A DNA stretch of 64,000 bases from Blautia argi (GTDB lineage Bacteria; Bacillota; Clostridia; Lachnospirales; Lachnospiraceae). The notes below the pieces were generated by a model that had not been told where the DNA came from, did no database searches, and saw nothing but the letters and a program-made list of their open reading frames with translations. The stretch spans positions 1,371,501-1,435,500 of the forward strand of contig NZ_CP030280.1 of assembly GCF_003287895.1 (NCBI RefSeq), in the 5' to 3' direction. Positions within the stretch are counted from its first letter, which is position 1, and every line of letters starts with the position of its first letter. This document shows, piece by piece, positions 45,008 to 53,434 of the stretch. A program made the position numbers and the translations under genes.

Positions 45008-46309
45008 ATGGCAAAAAGAAATATTTTCCGCAGTGTTGCGGCGGTGCTTGCATTTGGCATGTGTATGACGGGTCTTGCTGGATGCGGAAGTGAAAAAAGG
45101 GCAGACGGGAAAACAGAAATCGAAGTGGTTTCCTACAAACCGGAAGCAGTTAAGGCATTTGAAAAGATTGAAAAGCGGTTCAATGAAACACATGATGACA
45201 TCCATCTGACGATTTCATCTCCAAACGAAGCAATGACCATTTTAAAGACACGTTTTATCCGGGAGGATTATCCGGATATCATCGCAATCGGAGGAGACAT
45301 CAACTATTCCAACTTTTTAGATGCAGATTTGTTTGATGATATTTCCGATCTGGATGAAGTCCAGACCGTAAAACAGGCATATCTGGATATGGATAAGGAA
45401 CTGGAGTTTATTCCAAAGGATGGCACGTATGCACTTCCATATGTGGCAAACGCGGCAGGAATTTTATATAACAAAGATCTGTTTGAGGAAAATGGCTGGA
45501 AAGTTCCGACTACCTGGCAGGAATTTACGGCACTGTGTGATGAAATAAAACAGAGCGGAACACTTCCGCTGTATCTGGGCTTTAAAGATACCTGGACCTG
45601 TCTGGCTCCGTGGAATGCGCTGGCAGTCGGACTTACCGATTCGGATACCTGCAATCAGGTAAATATGGGAAATACCACATTTTCCGATACGTATGGACCG
45701 GTAGCAGAAAAGATGCGTGCGCTTTTGGATTACGCCGAAAAAAATCCGTATGCATATGGTTATAACGATGCCTGTACAGCATTTGCCCGCGGGGAATCTG
45801 CCATGTATCCAATCGGAAGCTATGCAATCCCGCAGATCAAATCGGTCAATCCGGATATGAATATCGGCTCTTTTACATTTCCTGCAAATGATGAGGAATC
45901 AGACAATGTATTAAATTCAGGAATTGATTTACAGTTTTCTGTGATGAAAGCATGCAAAAACAAAGAAGCAGCATATGAAGTTTTAAAATATCTGTATGAA
46001 GATGAAACCATTCAGATTTATCTGGATGATCAGGGCGGAATTGCCTGCAAGGATGGGGATTTCGCAATTCCGGAAACACTCGAGGATATGCGTCCTTACA
46101 TTGAAAACAACCGCATGGCAGATTATCAGGATCACCATTATCCGAGTGAGATGAGTGTGGATGCCATGATCCAGACGTTCCTGCTGGATACAAGCGACAA
46201 TGCACAGGAAAAGTTTTTGAAAAAATTTGATTCCGACTGGAAGCGCTACAACCGGGATCTGATTCGGAAAGTACAGGATTATCAGAAAGAACAGGGGGAT
46301 GCACAATGA
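45008..46309 (+). CDS. Sugar-binding lipoprotein of ABC importer
   Basis: 433 residues. Signal peptide with lipobox LAGC (Cys26), so anchored to the outer face of the membrane. The mature part has family-1 solute-binding features: IEVVSYKPEAVKAFEKIEKR, YPDIIAIGGD, YALPYVANAAGILYNKDLFE and GWKVPTTWQEF. Context with AgaSK indicates raffinose-family oligosaccharides as ligand. First gene of a five-gene operon. Confidence 0.9.
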   Translation: MAKRNIFRSVAAVLAFGMCMTGLAGCGSEKRADGKTEIEVVSYKPEAVKAFEKIEKRFNETHDDIHLTISSPNEAMTILKTRFIREDYPDIIAIGGDINYSNFLDADLFDDISDLDEVQTVKQAYLDMDKELEFIPKDGTYALPYVANAAGILYNKDLFEENGWKVPTTWQEFTALCDEIKQSGTLPLYLGFKDTWTCLAPWNALAVGLTDSDTCNQVNMGNTTFSDTYGPVAEKMRALLDYAEKNPYAYGYNDACTAFARGESAMYPIGSYAIPQIKSVNPDMNIGSFTFPANDEESDNVLNSGIDLQFSVMKACKNKEAAYEVLKYLYEDETIQIYLDDQGGIACKDGDFAIPETLEDMRPYIENNRMADYQDHHYPSEMSVDAMIQTFLLDTSDNAQEKFLKKFDSDWKRYNRDLIRKVQDYQKEQGDAQ

Positions 46310-47181
46310 AAAAGAAAATGTCAAACAGGGACAAAACATTCTGGGCGGTTATCATACCGGTTGTAATCCTATTTTTTGCATTCAATACACTTCCAATGAT
46401 CAAAGGTGTGATTTACAGTTTTACCAATTATAAAGGATACGGAACTTACGATTATGTCGGGTTCCGGAACTATGCAGATCTGTTTACGGATTCCCGCGTG
46501 GGAAAAAGCTATTTGTTTACGTTTAAATATGCACTGGCAGGAACGATACTGGTAAATGTGCTAAGTCTGATCATGGCAGTTGGATTAAACAGTGCAATCC
46601 GTTTTAAAAGTGCACTGCGCGGTATTTATTTTGTACCGAATATTTTAGGAGGACTTGTCATCGGCTATATTTTCAGTTTTATTTTTACTTACATTCTTCC
46701 AACTGTGGGAAATGTGTTCCATATTGGATTTTTACAGAACAGTATTCTTGCAAGTGAAAAATACGCATGGATTGGTGTGCTGATTGTTGGTGTATGGCAG
46801 GCAGTTGCCATGAATACCATCATCTATATTTCCGGTCTGCAGACTGTACCGGAGGAAGTCTACGAGGCGAGCATGCTTGACGGAGCCAGTAAATGGAAGC
46901 AGTTCTGGAAAGTAACATTTCCACTGGTAATGCCGTTTGTGACGATTAATCTGGTACTGAGCACAAAGAATTTCCTCATGGTATTCGACCAGATCATGTC
47001 ATTGACCAAGGGAGGTCCGGCACAGAGCACCGAATCCATCTCTTATCTGATTTATAAAAATGGTATGGATGGCGGACAGTTTGGATTCCAGAGTGCAAAT
47101 GCAGTCATTTTCTTTATTGTGATCGTGGCGATTTCACTTTTCCAGATGACAGTCATGAATAGGAAGGAGGAGCAGCTATGA
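46306..47181 (+). CDS. Sugar ABC permease (MalF/MsmF type)
   Basis: 291 residues, six predicted helices starting with FWAVIIPVVILFFAFNTLP. The EAA loop YEASMLDGASKWKQFWKVTF contacts the ATPase. It overlaps the lipoprotein gene by 4 bases (ATGA). No ATPase gene is in the operon, so a shared MsiK/MsmK-type ATPase must be encoded elsewhere. Confidence 0.92.
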   Translation: MKKKMSNRDKTFWAVIIPVVILFFAFNTLPMIKGVIYSFTNYKGYGTYDYVGFRNYADLFTDSRVGKSYLFTFKYALAGTILVNVLSLIMAVGLNSAIRFKSALRGIYFVPNILGGLVIGYIFSFIFTYILPTVGNVFHIGFLQNSILASEKYAWIGVLIVGVWQAVAMNTIIYISGLQTVPEEVYEASMLDGASKWKQFWKVTFPLVMPFVTINLVLSTKNFLMVFDQIMSLTKGGPAQSTESISYLIYKNGMDGGQFGFQSANAVIFFIVIVAISLFQMTVMNRKEEQL

Positions 47182-48020
47182 TGAAAGAAAAAAAGAAAAC
47201 AAACTGGGTACTTACGATTGTTCTGATTTTGGGGACGGTTACGGTATTTTTTCCGCTGTATATGGCAGTGATTATTGCGTTTAAGAAACCGAGTGAGATG
47301 ACAAACGATGTGGCGGGTGCACTTTCTTTCCCGAAACAGTGGAGTTTTGAAAATTTCCGTCAGGCAATGGAAGTGACCGATTTCTGGCACTCTCTTGGAA
47401 ACAGTTTACTGATCACACTGGTAACAATCGTACTGGCAATCCTGATCCACTCAATTGCAGGCTACGTGATCGGACGCGGCATGGCAAGAAGAAAAAGTTT
47501 CCGATTTATCTATCTGTATATTGTCAGCGGAATGTTTGTTCCGTTTTCCATCTTAATGATGCCTCTGGTAAAGCAGACGGCGCATATGGGACTTGGAAAC
47601 CGCGCGGGTGTCATTCTGTTGTATCTGGTATTTTATATGCCAATGAACATCCTTCTTTACAGTGGGTACTTAAAAAATATTCCGATAGCGCTGGAAGAGG
47701 CGGCAGATATTGACGGAGCAAGCACATGGACTACTTACTGGAAAGTGGTCTTTCCAATGATGATGCCAATGCATGCAACAGTTGCAATCCTGACAGCTCT
47801 TGGAACGTGGAATGATGTTATGACACCGCTTGTGATTATGTCTGGAACCGGACAGAATACGTTGCCGCTTGCACAGCTTAATTTCCAGACACAGTTTGGA
47901 ACCAATTACAATCTGGCATTTGCTTCCTATATTATGGCACTGATTCCAATCCTTATTTTCTATGTGATTTGTCAGAAACAGATTTTAAACGGTGTGGCAA
48001 ACGGTGCAGTCAAAGGATAA
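47178..48020 (+). CDS. Sugar ABC permease (MalG/MsmG type)
   Basis: 280 residues, six helices from WVLTIVLILGTVTVFFPLYM. The EAA loop LEEAADIDGASTWTTYWKVV is intact and the C-terminus ends FYVICQKQILNGVANGAVKG. Overlaps the previous permease by 4 bases. Partner of MsmF-type subunit for alpha-galactoside import. Confidence 0.92.
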   Translation: MMKEKKKTNWVLTIVLILGTVTVFFPLYMAVIIAFKKPSEMTNDVAGALSFPKQWSFENFRQAMEVTDFWHSLGNSLLITLVTIVLAILIHSIAGYVIGRGMARRKSFRFIYLYIVSGMFVPFSILMMPLVKQTAHMGLGNRAGVILLYLVFYMPMNILLYSGYLKNIPIALEEAADIDGASTWTTYWKVVFPMMMPMHATVAILTALGTWNDVMTPLVIMSGTGQNTLPLAQLNFQTQFGTNYNLAFASYIMALIPILIFYVICQKQILNGVANGAVKG

Positions 48021-48041
48021 AAATAAAACGAGGTGACTTCT

Positions 48042-50849
48042 ATGGCAATTATATACAATCCAAATAAAAAAATATTTACCCTGCATACGGCGCATACAAC
48101 TTATCAGATGCAGGTTGATCCACTGGGATATCTGTTGCATTTGTACTACGGAGAAAAAACAAACAGTTCCATGGACTATGTCCTAACCTATGCAGACCGC
48201 GGATTTTCCGGAAATCCTTATGCAGCCGGTATGGACCGCACCTATTCGCTGGATGCGCTACCACAGGAATATCCGTCCCTTGGCACCGGAGATTACCGCA
48301 ATATTGCACTGAATATCAAAAATGAAAAAGGGGTGGAAAGTGCGGATCTGCTTTTTAAAAGCTATGAAATCCGAAACGGTAAATACCGGTTGCAGGGACT
48401 TCCGGCTGTCTGGGCAGACGAAAAGGAAGCGCAGACACTGGAAATTGTCCTCGCAGATGAAAACGCACAGGTTGAAGTACATCTGCTGTACGGTGTTTTG
48501 GAAGAAAACGATGTCATTACAAGAAGTGTCCGGATTAAAAATACAGGAACCGGGCAGATTACGATCGAAAAGGCAGCGGCAGCCTGTCTGGATTTTGTAC
48601 AGGGAGAGTTTGATGTCCTGCGGTTTTATGGAAAACATGCCATGGAGCGCAATCTGGAGCGTACGCCGCTGGGACATGGAACCATTGCGTTTGGTAGCCG
48701 CAGGGGAACATCCAGCCATCAGTATAATCCTGCCGTGATTCTGGCAGAAAAAGGGACAACGGAGACCGCAGGCAGCTGCTATGGAATGCTGTTTGTATAC
48801 AGCGGGAATTTCTCCTGTGAGGCAGAAAAAGACCAGTTCAACCAGACGCGCCTGCTTCTCGGATTAAATGAAGAACTGTTTTCCTATCCGCTTGCGTCGG
48901 GAGAAACCTTTACGGTGCCGGAAGTTATTTTGTCTTATTCGGCAGACGGATTGTCTGCACTGTCGCAGCAATATCATAACTGCATCCGCAACCATGTGTG
49001 CCGCAGCAAATATGTCCATATGCAGCGTCCGGTGCTGATTAACAGCTGGGAGGCAGCATATTTCGATTTTACGGGAGATACGATCGTGGATCTGGCAAAA
49101 GAAGCTGCTTCCCTTGGAATTGATATGGTAGTGATGGATGACGGCTGGTTTGGGAAAAGAAACGATGATAATTCTTCCCTTGGGGACTGGCAGGTCAATG
49201 AAAAGAAACTGGGGGGAAGCCTGGCAGAGCTTATTACCCGTGTGCATAATCAGGGGGTGAAATTTGGTATTTGGATTGAGCCGGAGATGGTCAATGAAGA
49301 CAGCGACCTTTACCGGGCACATCCAGACTGGGCAATTCAGATTCCGGGGAAAAAGCCGGTGCGCTCGAGAAACCAGTTACTGCTTGATTTTTCCAGAAAA
49401 GAAGTGCGCGACTGTGTATTTGATCAGATTTGTGCCGTGCTGGATCAGGGAAAAATTGATTATGTCAAGTGGGATATGAACCGCAGTATGGCAGATGTCT
49501 ATGCCGGAAATCTTTCCCATGATTACGTCCTTGGTGTCTATGATTTTATGGAGCGTTTGTGCAGCCGGTATCCGGATCTTTTGCTGGAAGGATGCAGCGG
49601 TGGCGGCGGCAGATTTGACGCAGGAATACTTTATTATTCCCAACAGATCTGGTGCAGTGACAATACCGATGCGATCAACCGCACAAGAATCCAGTACGGA
49701 ACGTCGTTTTTCTATCCGGTTTCCGCGATGGGAGCGCACGTTTCGGCGGTGCCGAACCACCAGACCGGACGGGTGACAAGTTTCCACACCCGCGGGGTGA
49801 CGGCGATGGCGGGAACCTTCGGTTACGAATTAAACCCAGCGCTTTTATCCGATGAGGAAAAGCAGCAGATCCGGGAGCAGATCAAAACGTATAAGAAGTA
49901 CGAAATGCTCATTAACGAGGGAACCTACTGGCGGCTGTCTGATCCGTTTACAGATGAAATTGCGGCATGGATGTCGGTATCAGAGGAACAGGATCATGCA
50001 CTGGTAAGTGTGGTGCGTCTTATGGCTGAGGCAAATCAGGCGACCGTTTATGTCCGCCTGCGTGGGTTAAAACCGGATGCTGTGTATCTGGAAGAACAAA
50101 GCGGCAGACAGTATTCCGGTGCGGCACTGATGCATGCGGGAATTCCGCTTCCGCCGTTTACCGAGGAATATGAGGCGTATCAGTTTGCCTTTACCGAACT
50201 GAAAGAGGCGGGAAGATTATATGAAAAAGTGCAGAAATGGTGTGACGGGAATGCCGAAAACCGGGTGGTCATCAGCATTTACGGTGGCTCCGGTTCCGGA
50301 AAAACAACGCTTGCAACGGCATTGCAGCAGTACTTTTTAAATGACGGAACCGGATGTTATCTGCTCTCGGGCGATGATTATCCACACCGGATTCCAAAAC
50401 GCAACGACGAAGAACGGCTGCGTGTGTATAAAGAAGCAGGGGAAGACGGACTGCGTGGATATCTCGGAACAAAGAAAGAGATTGATTTCGCCCGGATCAA
50501 TGAAGTGCTTGCGGCATTTCATGAGGGAAAAGATACGATCACGTTGCGGCATTTGGGACGGGAAGATGGCGAGATTTCATCAGAAGAAACCGATTTTTCC
50601 GGAATATCTGTATTGCTTCTGGAGTGGACGCACGGAGGCAGTGACGATTTACATGGTGTGGATCTATCCGTCTTTCTGGAAAGTTCCCCGGAGGAGACAA
50701 AGGAGCGGCGCATCCGCAGAAACCGCGACGAGAATGCCGCAAGCCCGTTTATCTGTCGTGTGGTGGAACTGGAACAGGAAAAACTCGAAGTGCAGCGCAA
50801 AAATGCAGGATTGATCGTGGGAAAGGACGGAAGTATTTATGAACAGTAA
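48042..50849 (+). CDS. agaSK: AgaSK: alpha-galactosidase fused to sucrose kinase
   Basis: 935 residues. Residues 1-~730 are a GH36 alpha-galactosidase: nucleophile Asp478 in YVKWDMNRS and acid/base Asp540 in WCSDNTD, by my count. From ~740 a P-loop kinase domain follows: Walker A GGSGSGKT (748-755), LLSGDDYPHR and LLLEWTHGG. The same fusion is known from Ruminococcus gnavus E1 AgaSK, which splits raffinose or melibiose to galactose and phosphorylates the released sucrose at C6. I took the ATG at 48042 because GAGGTGA precedes it; a GTG nine bases earlier lies inside that ribosome site. Cytosolic, no signal peptide. Overlaps the next gene by 11 bases. Confidence 0.93.
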   Translation: MAIIYNPNKKIFTLHTAHTTYQMQVDPLGYLLHLYYGEKTNSSMDYVLTYADRGFSGNPYAAGMDRTYSLDALPQEYPSLGTGDYRNIALNIKNEKGVESADLLFKSYEIRNGKYRLQGLPAVWADEKEAQTLEIVLADENAQVEVHLLYGVLEENDVITRSVRIKNTGTGQITIEKAAAACLDFVQGEFDVLRFYGKHAMERNLERTPLGHGTIAFGSRRGTSSHQYNPAVILAEKGTTETAGSCYGMLFVYSGNFSCEAEKDQFNQTRLLLGLNEELFSYPLASGETFTVPEVILSYSADGLSALSQQYHNCIRNHVCRSKYVHMQRPVLINSWEAAYFDFTGDTIVDLAKEAASLGIDMVVMDDGWFGKRNDDNSSLGDWQVNEKKLGGSLAELITRVHNQGVKFGIWIEPEMVNEDSDLYRAHPDWAIQIPGKKPVRSRNQLLLDFSRKEVRDCVFDQICAVLDQGKIDYVKWDMNRSMADVYAGNLSHDYVLGVYDFMERLCSRYPDLLLEGCSGGGGRFDAGILYYSQQIWCSDNTDAINRTRIQYGTSFFYPVSAMGAHVSAVPNHQTGRVTSFHTRGVTAMAGTFGYELNPALLSDEEKQQIREQIKTYKKYEMLINEGTYWRLSDPFTDEIAAWMSVSEEQDHALVSVVRLMAEANQATVYVRLRGLKPDAVYLEEQSGRQYSGAALMHAGIPLPPFTEEYEAYQFAFTELKEAGRLYEKVQKWCDGNAENRVVISIYGGSGSGKTTLATALQQYFLNDGTGCYLLSGDDYPHRIPKRNDEERLRVYKEAGEDGLRGYLGTKKEIDFARINEVLAAFHEGKDTITLRHLGREDGEISSEETDFSGISVLLLEWTHGGSDDLHGVDLSVFLESSPEETKERRIRRNRDENAASPFICRVVELEQEKLEVQRKNAGLIVGKDGSIYEQ

Positions 50850-52317
50850 ACCGATGCTCAATGCATATCCAGACAGTCTTGGAAGAAATCTTGGGGATAT
50901 CGTAACATTGCTGAAAACGGAGGCTTTGCAGAATGTATTTTCTTCTTTTTACATTCTGCCGAGCCTGTACCATTCCGATCTCGACCGGGGATTTTCCGTG
51001 ATCGACTATGACCTGAATGAGCAGCTTGCCGACCGGGAAGGCCTTGACCAGTTAAAGAATATGGGAATCGATCTGAAACTCGATTTTATTTTAAACCATG
51101 CTTCCGCACAGTCCCCGCAGTTTCAGGATCTTGTGGAAAAAGGGGAGGCTTCTGTGTACCGCGATTTTTTCATCGATTGGAACCATTTCTGGGAAGGGCA
51201 TGGAACCATGACGGAGGAAGGCTATATCCAGCCGGATGAAAGCTGCCTGAAGCAGATGTTTTTCCGCAAACCCGGGCTGCCGATCCTGATGGTGGAATTT
51301 CCGAATGGAAAAAAAGTGCCGTACTGGAATACCTTTTATCAGGAAGTGCATGGCAGACAGTATCTCGGACAGATGGATGTAAACATCCAGTCACCAAAAG
51401 TGTGGGAGTTTTATCGTGAAACCCTGGAAAAAATAGCCTCTTACGGCGCGGCGATTGTGCGACTGGATGCCTTTGCCTATGCGCCGAAAGCACCGGGAAA
51501 GAAAAACTTTCTCAATGATCCGGAAACGTGGGAACTTTTACAGAAGATCCATGCGCTGGCAGAACCTTTGGGACTTACGCTTTTGCCGGAGATACACGCA
51601 GCGTATGATGAAAAAATATATGAGACACTTGCAGAAAAAGGCTATGCAACCTATGACTTTTTCCTGCCGGGACTGGTCATTGATGCGATCGAGAACCGGC
51701 GGGGAACGTACCTTGCGGCATGGGCGAAGGAGATTGTGGAAAAGAAGATCTCCACGGTCAACATGCTCGGCTGTCATGATGGCATCCCGCTTCTGGACTT
51801 AAAGGGGCTGCTTCCGGAAGAGGAAATCCAGTCGTTAATTGAACGGATCGTATCCCGCGGAGGCATGGTCAAAAATTTACATGGACAAAAGAATCTGTAT
51901 TATCAGGTAAATGCCACATATTACAGTGCATTGGGGGCGTCGGACGAAAAAATGCTTCTGGCGCGTGCTATACAGATGTTTATGCCGGGCAAACCGCAGG
52001 TCTGGTATCTGGATTTGTTTGCCGGAAAAAATGACCATGAAGCGGTGCGGCGCGCGGGAGAATCCGGACATAAGGAAATCAACCGGACAAATCTTTCTAC
52101 TGATCAGATCACGGAAGGGTTGAAAAAAGATGTGGTTCAAAAACAGCTTGCGTTAATCCGCATGCGAAATACCCATAAGGCATTTTCGGAAGGCGCAGAG
52201 GTAGCAATCTCCGGAGGGGAGAGGTCTCTGGAAATCCGCTGGGAATATAATAGTGCATTTGCAACATTATATGTAAATTTTGAATCAGGAACATATACAA
52301 TAGTAGAAAGCAGATAG
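50839..52317 (+). CDS. Sucrose (6F-phosphate) phosphorylase, GH13_18
   Basis: 492 residues of the GH13 sucrose-phosphorylase group: early AYPDSLGRNLGDI, DLKLDFILNHAS, nucleophile region IVRLDAFAYAPK, acid/base LLPEIHAAYDEK and transition-state aspartate NMLGCHDGIPLLD. Because AgaSK makes sucrose-6-phosphate, the likely reaction is phosphorolysis of sucrose 6F-phosphate to glucose-1-phosphate and fructose-6-phosphate, as for the R. gnavus enzyme encoded beside AgaSK. Plain sucrose phosphorylase is the alternative. Translationally coupled to agaSK; followed by a terminator. Confidence 0.9.
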   Translation: MNSKPMLNAYPDSLGRNLGDIVTLLKTEALQNVFSSFYILPSLYHSDLDRGFSVIDYDLNEQLADREGLDQLKNMGIDLKLDFILNHASAQSPQFQDLVEKGEASVYRDFFIDWNHFWEGHGTMTEEGYIQPDESCLKQMFFRKPGLPILMVEFPNGKKVPYWNTFYQEVHGRQYLGQMDVNIQSPKVWEFYRETLEKIASYGAAIVRLDAFAYAPKAPGKKNFLNDPETWELLQKIHALAEPLGLTLLPEIHAAYDEKIYETLAEKGYATYDFFLPGLVIDAIENRRGTYLAAWAKEIVEKKISTVNMLGCHDGIPLLDLKGLLPEEEIQSLIERIVSRGGMVKNLHGQKNLYYQVNATYYSALGASDEKMLLARAIQMFMPGKPQVWYLDLFAGKNDHEAVRRAGESGHKEINRTNLSTDQITEGLKKDVVQKQLALIRMRNTHKAFSEGAEVAISGGERSLEIRWEYNSAFATLYVNFESGTYTIVESR

Positions 52318-52381
52318 TTAAGTTGGGCTGTCGATTGTACATGAAACCTAAACTTTATAATGGAAATAATCATAGATGAAA

Positions 52382-52417
52382 CAAGCCACATAGGGATAAT
52401 GCCCGGTGGCTTGTTTT
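52382..52417 (+). terminator. Terminator of the raffinose operon
   Basis: CAAGCCAC (52382-52389) pairs with GTGGCTTG (52406-52413), followed by TTTT. Confidence 0.8.
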
Positions 52418-52437
52418 GAAAATGGATAATTTAAATC

Positions 52438-52903
52438 TTATAACTTCGGATTTCGTCTTCTCAGGAAATTTTGACGGATGTCTTCCTCAGAAAGTCGGCG
52501 TATCTGCTCCGGTTCTGAAAAGAAACGGTCCTGTGGGGACAGTCCACGGAGGGAAGAATGGGGGGATTGGTTGTATTGTTGGACAAAAGCGTACAGACTT
52601 CTCCTCAGCTCTTCCAGTGAATGGAAATCCCGCATATCAAGGGCGGGCATACTTTGCTATGGCTGCTCTCATAACGGACATCAGATTGATAAAGTTATCA
52701 TTGTAGAACACATCGATCCCGGTAATGAACCGGCTGGCATCATCGATCAGGGCAATGATATAGTCCCGGTGTTTTTTCCATCCGAATCTGTAAGGCGGGG
52801 ATCGGTACTGCTGTCTCCACACCAGACTTCGTTGATATGAGGGCGTTCATATCGGCGCATATCCTTGTTCGGTGTCTGCCGCAGTTCCAACTGAAAATAG
52901 ACA
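52438..52903 (-). pseudogene. Fragments of an rve-type (integrase-core) transposase
   Basis: Minus-strand pieces in shifting frames: RRYERPHINEVW near 52870, then DYIIALIDDASRFITGIDVF and NDNFINLMSVMRAAIAKYAR. After an internal deletion that removes the middle of the catalytic core come LDMRDFHSLEELRRSLYAFV and PHSSLRGLSPQDRFFSEPEQ, ending at 52438. The pattern is an IS481/Mu-like DDE integrase. Not functional. Confidence 0.75.
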
Positions 52904-53192
52904 ATTCTGAATAAAATCGGTTCAAGAATAGATACAGAAGAAATATCAGGATATGTAGACAAGGTTATACCGTTTGTATGATGAGATTGAAGGTGTGGAG
53001 AAGAAAGAATTTCTTAACAGTTTTGTAGAACAGGTGGATATTTATGAGCAGGAGCAGCCAGATGGCAAATTCCTGAAGCACATAAAGTTCCATTTTCCGG
53101 TGTATTTTGGAGACAGGGAAACACAGGAACTTTGTTGGGTCAATGAAAGTACCGTTGAGACTTGTGTGTTGCTACAACGAAGAACTATGTAG
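52904..53192 (+). pseudogene. Decayed 3' end of a serine recombinase gene
   Basis: Three blocks match the intact recombinase at 41.5-43.2 kb almost base for base: 52904-52942 (equivalent to ~42652-42690), ~52949-53002 (~42812-42865) and ~53000-53192 (~42985-43177), with two deletions between them. The last block still reads KKEFLNSFVEQVDIYEQEQP. Nothing of the catalytic domain remains. Confidence 0.85.
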
Positions 53193-53342
53193 AAATCCTT
53201 AATTTTAGGCACTTTTTCAAGCATATCGTCTTTACGAGCGAGGGCGATAAAATCAGAAATAAAGAGATAAAGAACTATATCAATGTTTCAGTAGTTGTTG
53301 ATATAGAGTGTGGGAACACAAACAATTAAATACTAAATTTGA

Positions 53343-53371
53343 GGGGTACTTATTAAAAAAGTATCCCTTTT
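53343..53371 (+). terminator. Hairpin after recombinase remnant
   Basis: GGGGTACT and AGTATCCC arms with a T-run, resembling the hairpin at 43.37 kb in position and form. Confidence 0.55.
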
Positions 53372-53434
53372 CAATGTAGGACGTTCAAAATTGAGCGTCT
53401 ATTTTTTTACCCAAAATGAAAGGAGCATTTAAGA

